Of a stretch of DNA of 64,000 nucleotides, positions 62,483-64,000 are shown piece after piece. The position numbers and the translations under genes are program-made. Each line of letters opens with the position of its first letter. Position 1 is the first letter of the stretch. The stretch is from Asaia lannensis NBRC 102526 (lineage in GTDB: Bacteria; Pseudomonadota; Alphaproteobacteria; Acetobacterales; Acetobacteraceae), in the NCBI RefSeq assembly GCF_024054035.1, contig NZ_JAMXQU010000004.1, positions 186,001-250,000 on the forward strand, read 5' to 3'. The notes beneath the pieces are model-generated. The model did no database searches, had not been told where the DNA came from, and saw only the letters and a program-made list of their open reading frames with translations.

Positions 62483-64000
62483 TGTTCCATCCTCTTCAGG
62501 AGTTCGGGAACGCGCATCTGGTCGGCCTTGTAATTGCCGGTCAGGGCATAGAGCAGAAGATTGACGCCAAAGCGATAGGCCTGCGTACGCTGGTCTTCGC
62601 CACCGGGGATGACGGCATAGGGCGTATTGCCCTGCGCATCCATGGCCCAGGCATGGGCCCAGTCCCCTGCGCCGATAATGATCGGGCTGACATCGTCATT
62701 GCTGTCGTCGCCACTGCGCGCCACCCAGACGGGCAGGCCCTGAACGCGACCGGGGAAGTCGTGCAGGAGATAGAAGCTGTGGGCGAGCACATGGTGATCG
62801 TCGAGCTTCGAGAGCGGCGGTACGACCAGACCCGCCGTTGCACGCCGGAGTGCGGACCGCATCTGCCCTTCATCCTGCGTGGACAGGTCGGAGCCGACCC
62901 CCTGGGTGTCGAGCATCAAGATGCCGCCATGCGCCATGAAGCTGTTCAGCGCGGCAGAGCGCTTCGCATCTTCCTGCACATCGTCGGTGATCGGCCAGTA
63001 GATCAGCGGGTAAAAGGCCAGATCGTCCTTGCCTGGCACCAGGCCATCCGGATGACCCATAACGGCCGATGAACGATCGGTGGCGTAATTGGACAGGCCT
63101 TGCAGGCCCTCTTTCGAGGCCTGGTCGATATCGTCATGTCCGGTCAGGATATAGCCCAGCCGCGTTTCGAGTGCAGCACCGGGCACGATGCCATGCGTGA
63201 CCGCTTTGGGGGCCGATCCTTCATCTTCATCCTGCGCTCTGGCCTGTGCGAGCGGGTAGAGAGTGACGAGAGCGACAAGCGCGATCATGGTGATGCGCCC
63301 GAGCAGTCCGCGCAGCCAGAGAGCGATCAGGAAATCCGCAATCAGGATCAGGAAGCCCGCTCCGACAAGCAAGGGCGCCAGAGCGCGGTCCGGCGAGACA
63401 CGATCAGGCGTCAGGCTTTTGCCCAGAAGCGGCTCGGGCATGAGGGCTGGCAGATGACCGCCAAGATTGAAAGCCTTGCGCGCCAGATGAGGCCCGTAAT
63501 AGCCGGGCGGGTGCTGCACATCGGGCATGGTCGTCGCCAGTGCACGCGCCAGAATCGGCCGGGCGGCTTCAGGCGGCGCAACGAGCTGGCCATGAGCGTC
63601 GAGCATGGAGAAGGGAGCGAGCTGACGGGCCGCATTATCGGTCTGCTGACCCATCGAACGATCGACAAGGCGCTCGAGCATGGCCGGAAAGAGACCTGAT
63701 AATGGCAGGCTCGACCAGTCTGCCGTGCCTGTCACATGAAACAGGACGAGCTCTCCCTGACCGAAGGCGCTGGCTGTCACCAGAGGCGTGCCATCGCTCA
63801 GACGGGCCCAGACATGCGTACCCAGATCGGATGTCGGTTCTGCAAGCACCTGACGTGTGACCGTGACCTCTTTCGGCAGGGCAAGGCCGTTGAAGGGAGA
63901 GTGCTCGGCAAAATCCGACAGAACCTGTGGTTTGCCCCAGGACATGGGGCCGCCAAGCTGCCTCATGCCGTTCATCAGGGGCACAGGCAGAAGCGTTTTG
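62479..64000 (-). CDS. DUF4159-domain membrane protein (N-terminus cut by window edge)
   Basis: The frame is open to the right edge, so this is the C-terminal 506 codons of a larger protein, probably about 900 aa with an N-terminal BatA-type domain. A pair of hydrophobic segments (LLVGAGFLILIADFLIALWL and the following one) anchors it. The C-terminal DUF4159 domain includes LAFYPLIYWPITDD and GGILMLDTQGVGSD. An upstream GTG at 63984 is not a true start. moxR and DUF58 genes are expected beyond the edge. Confidence 0.85.
   Translation of the reverse strand, partial: KTLLPVPLMNGMRQLGGPMSWGKPQVLSDFAEHSPFNGLALPKEVTVTRQVLAEPTSDLGTHVWARLSDGTPLVTASAFGQGELVLFHVTGTADWSSLPLSGLFPAMLERLVDRSMGQQTDNAARQLAPFSMLDAHGQLVAPPEAARPILARALATTMPDVQHPPGYYGPHLARKAFNLGGHLPALMPEPLLGKSLTPDRVSPDRALAPLLVGAGFLILIADFLIALWLRGLLGRITMIALVALVTLYPLAQARAQDEDEGSAPKAVTHGIVPGAALETRLGYILTGHDDIDQASKEGLQGLSNYATDRSSAVMGHPDGLVPGKDDLAFYPLIYWPITDDVQEDAKRSAALNSFMAHGGILMLDTQGVGSDLSTQDEGQMRSALRRATAGLVVPPLSKLDDHHVLAHSFYLLHDFPGRVQGLPVWVARSGDDSNDDVSPIIIGAGDWAHAWAMDAQGNTPYAVIPGGEDQRTQAYRFGVNLLLYALTGNYKADQMRVPELLKRMEQ

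Overview
The window is a GC-rich chromosomal segment of an alphaproteobacterium. An acetic acid bacterium (Acetobacteraceae, Gluconobacter/Asaia-like) is the best guess. This rests on alphaproteobacterial forms of the ribosomal and RNA polymerase proteins, a CcrM-type GANTC methyltransferase, an FzlA-like GST-fold protein and a polyol-permease-type transporter. The genus cannot be fixed from sequence reading alone.

Layout. 1-4650: cell-division genes minC-minD (minus strand, minD cut by the left edge) are divergent from an FzlA-like gene. They are followed by a flavoprotein of the HI0933/YhiN family, a PfpI/DJ-1 family protein and a small Cys-rich lipoprotein. 4748-14553: rmuC, a two-component system, and a complete tripartite RND efflux operon (pump, adaptor, outer-membrane channel; ATGA overlaps). 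14656-42740: one nearly continuous superoperon of about 28 kb, joining rplKAJL-rpoBC, the str genes (rpsL, rpsG, tuf), the S10 and spc genes, secY-adk and the alpha genes (rpsM, rpsK, rpoA, rplQ). It ends at a strong terminator. secE-nusG do not precede rplK here, and fusA is missing between rpsG and tuf.

43096-45206: a polyol-permease-family transporter, a decayed ASCH-domain gene without a start codon, and a short DUF1328 membrane protein. 45248-54566 (minus): a MuxABC/MdtABC-type operon with two paired RND subunits plus adaptor and outer-membrane channel. 54832-57050: a CsbD-like membrane-anchored stress protein, then rnhB translationally coupled to ccrM. 57365-59545: a GH3 beta-glucosidase-type enzyme without a signal peptide. 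59744-64000 (minus): an ankyrin-repeat periplasmic protein and two genes of a MoxR/BatA-type von Willebrand/DUF4159 cluster, the last cut by the right edge.

The most interesting non-coding signals are two clusters of GANTC sites. Four lie within 42 bp upstream of rnhB-ccrM. Three lie within 28 bp, in a direct-repeat/dyad arrangement, just upstream of the best promoter of the ribosomal superoperon. Other signals are paired dyad repeats upstream of the first efflux operon, a stable UUCG-loop hairpin followed by a promoter between rplL and rpoB, tandem hairpins between rplO and secY, an EcfG-like promoter for the CsbD gene, and a 15-bp tandem repeat inside minC. No tRNA, rRNA, CRISPR array or insertion sequence was seen. 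I did not identify a wholly new multi-gene system.
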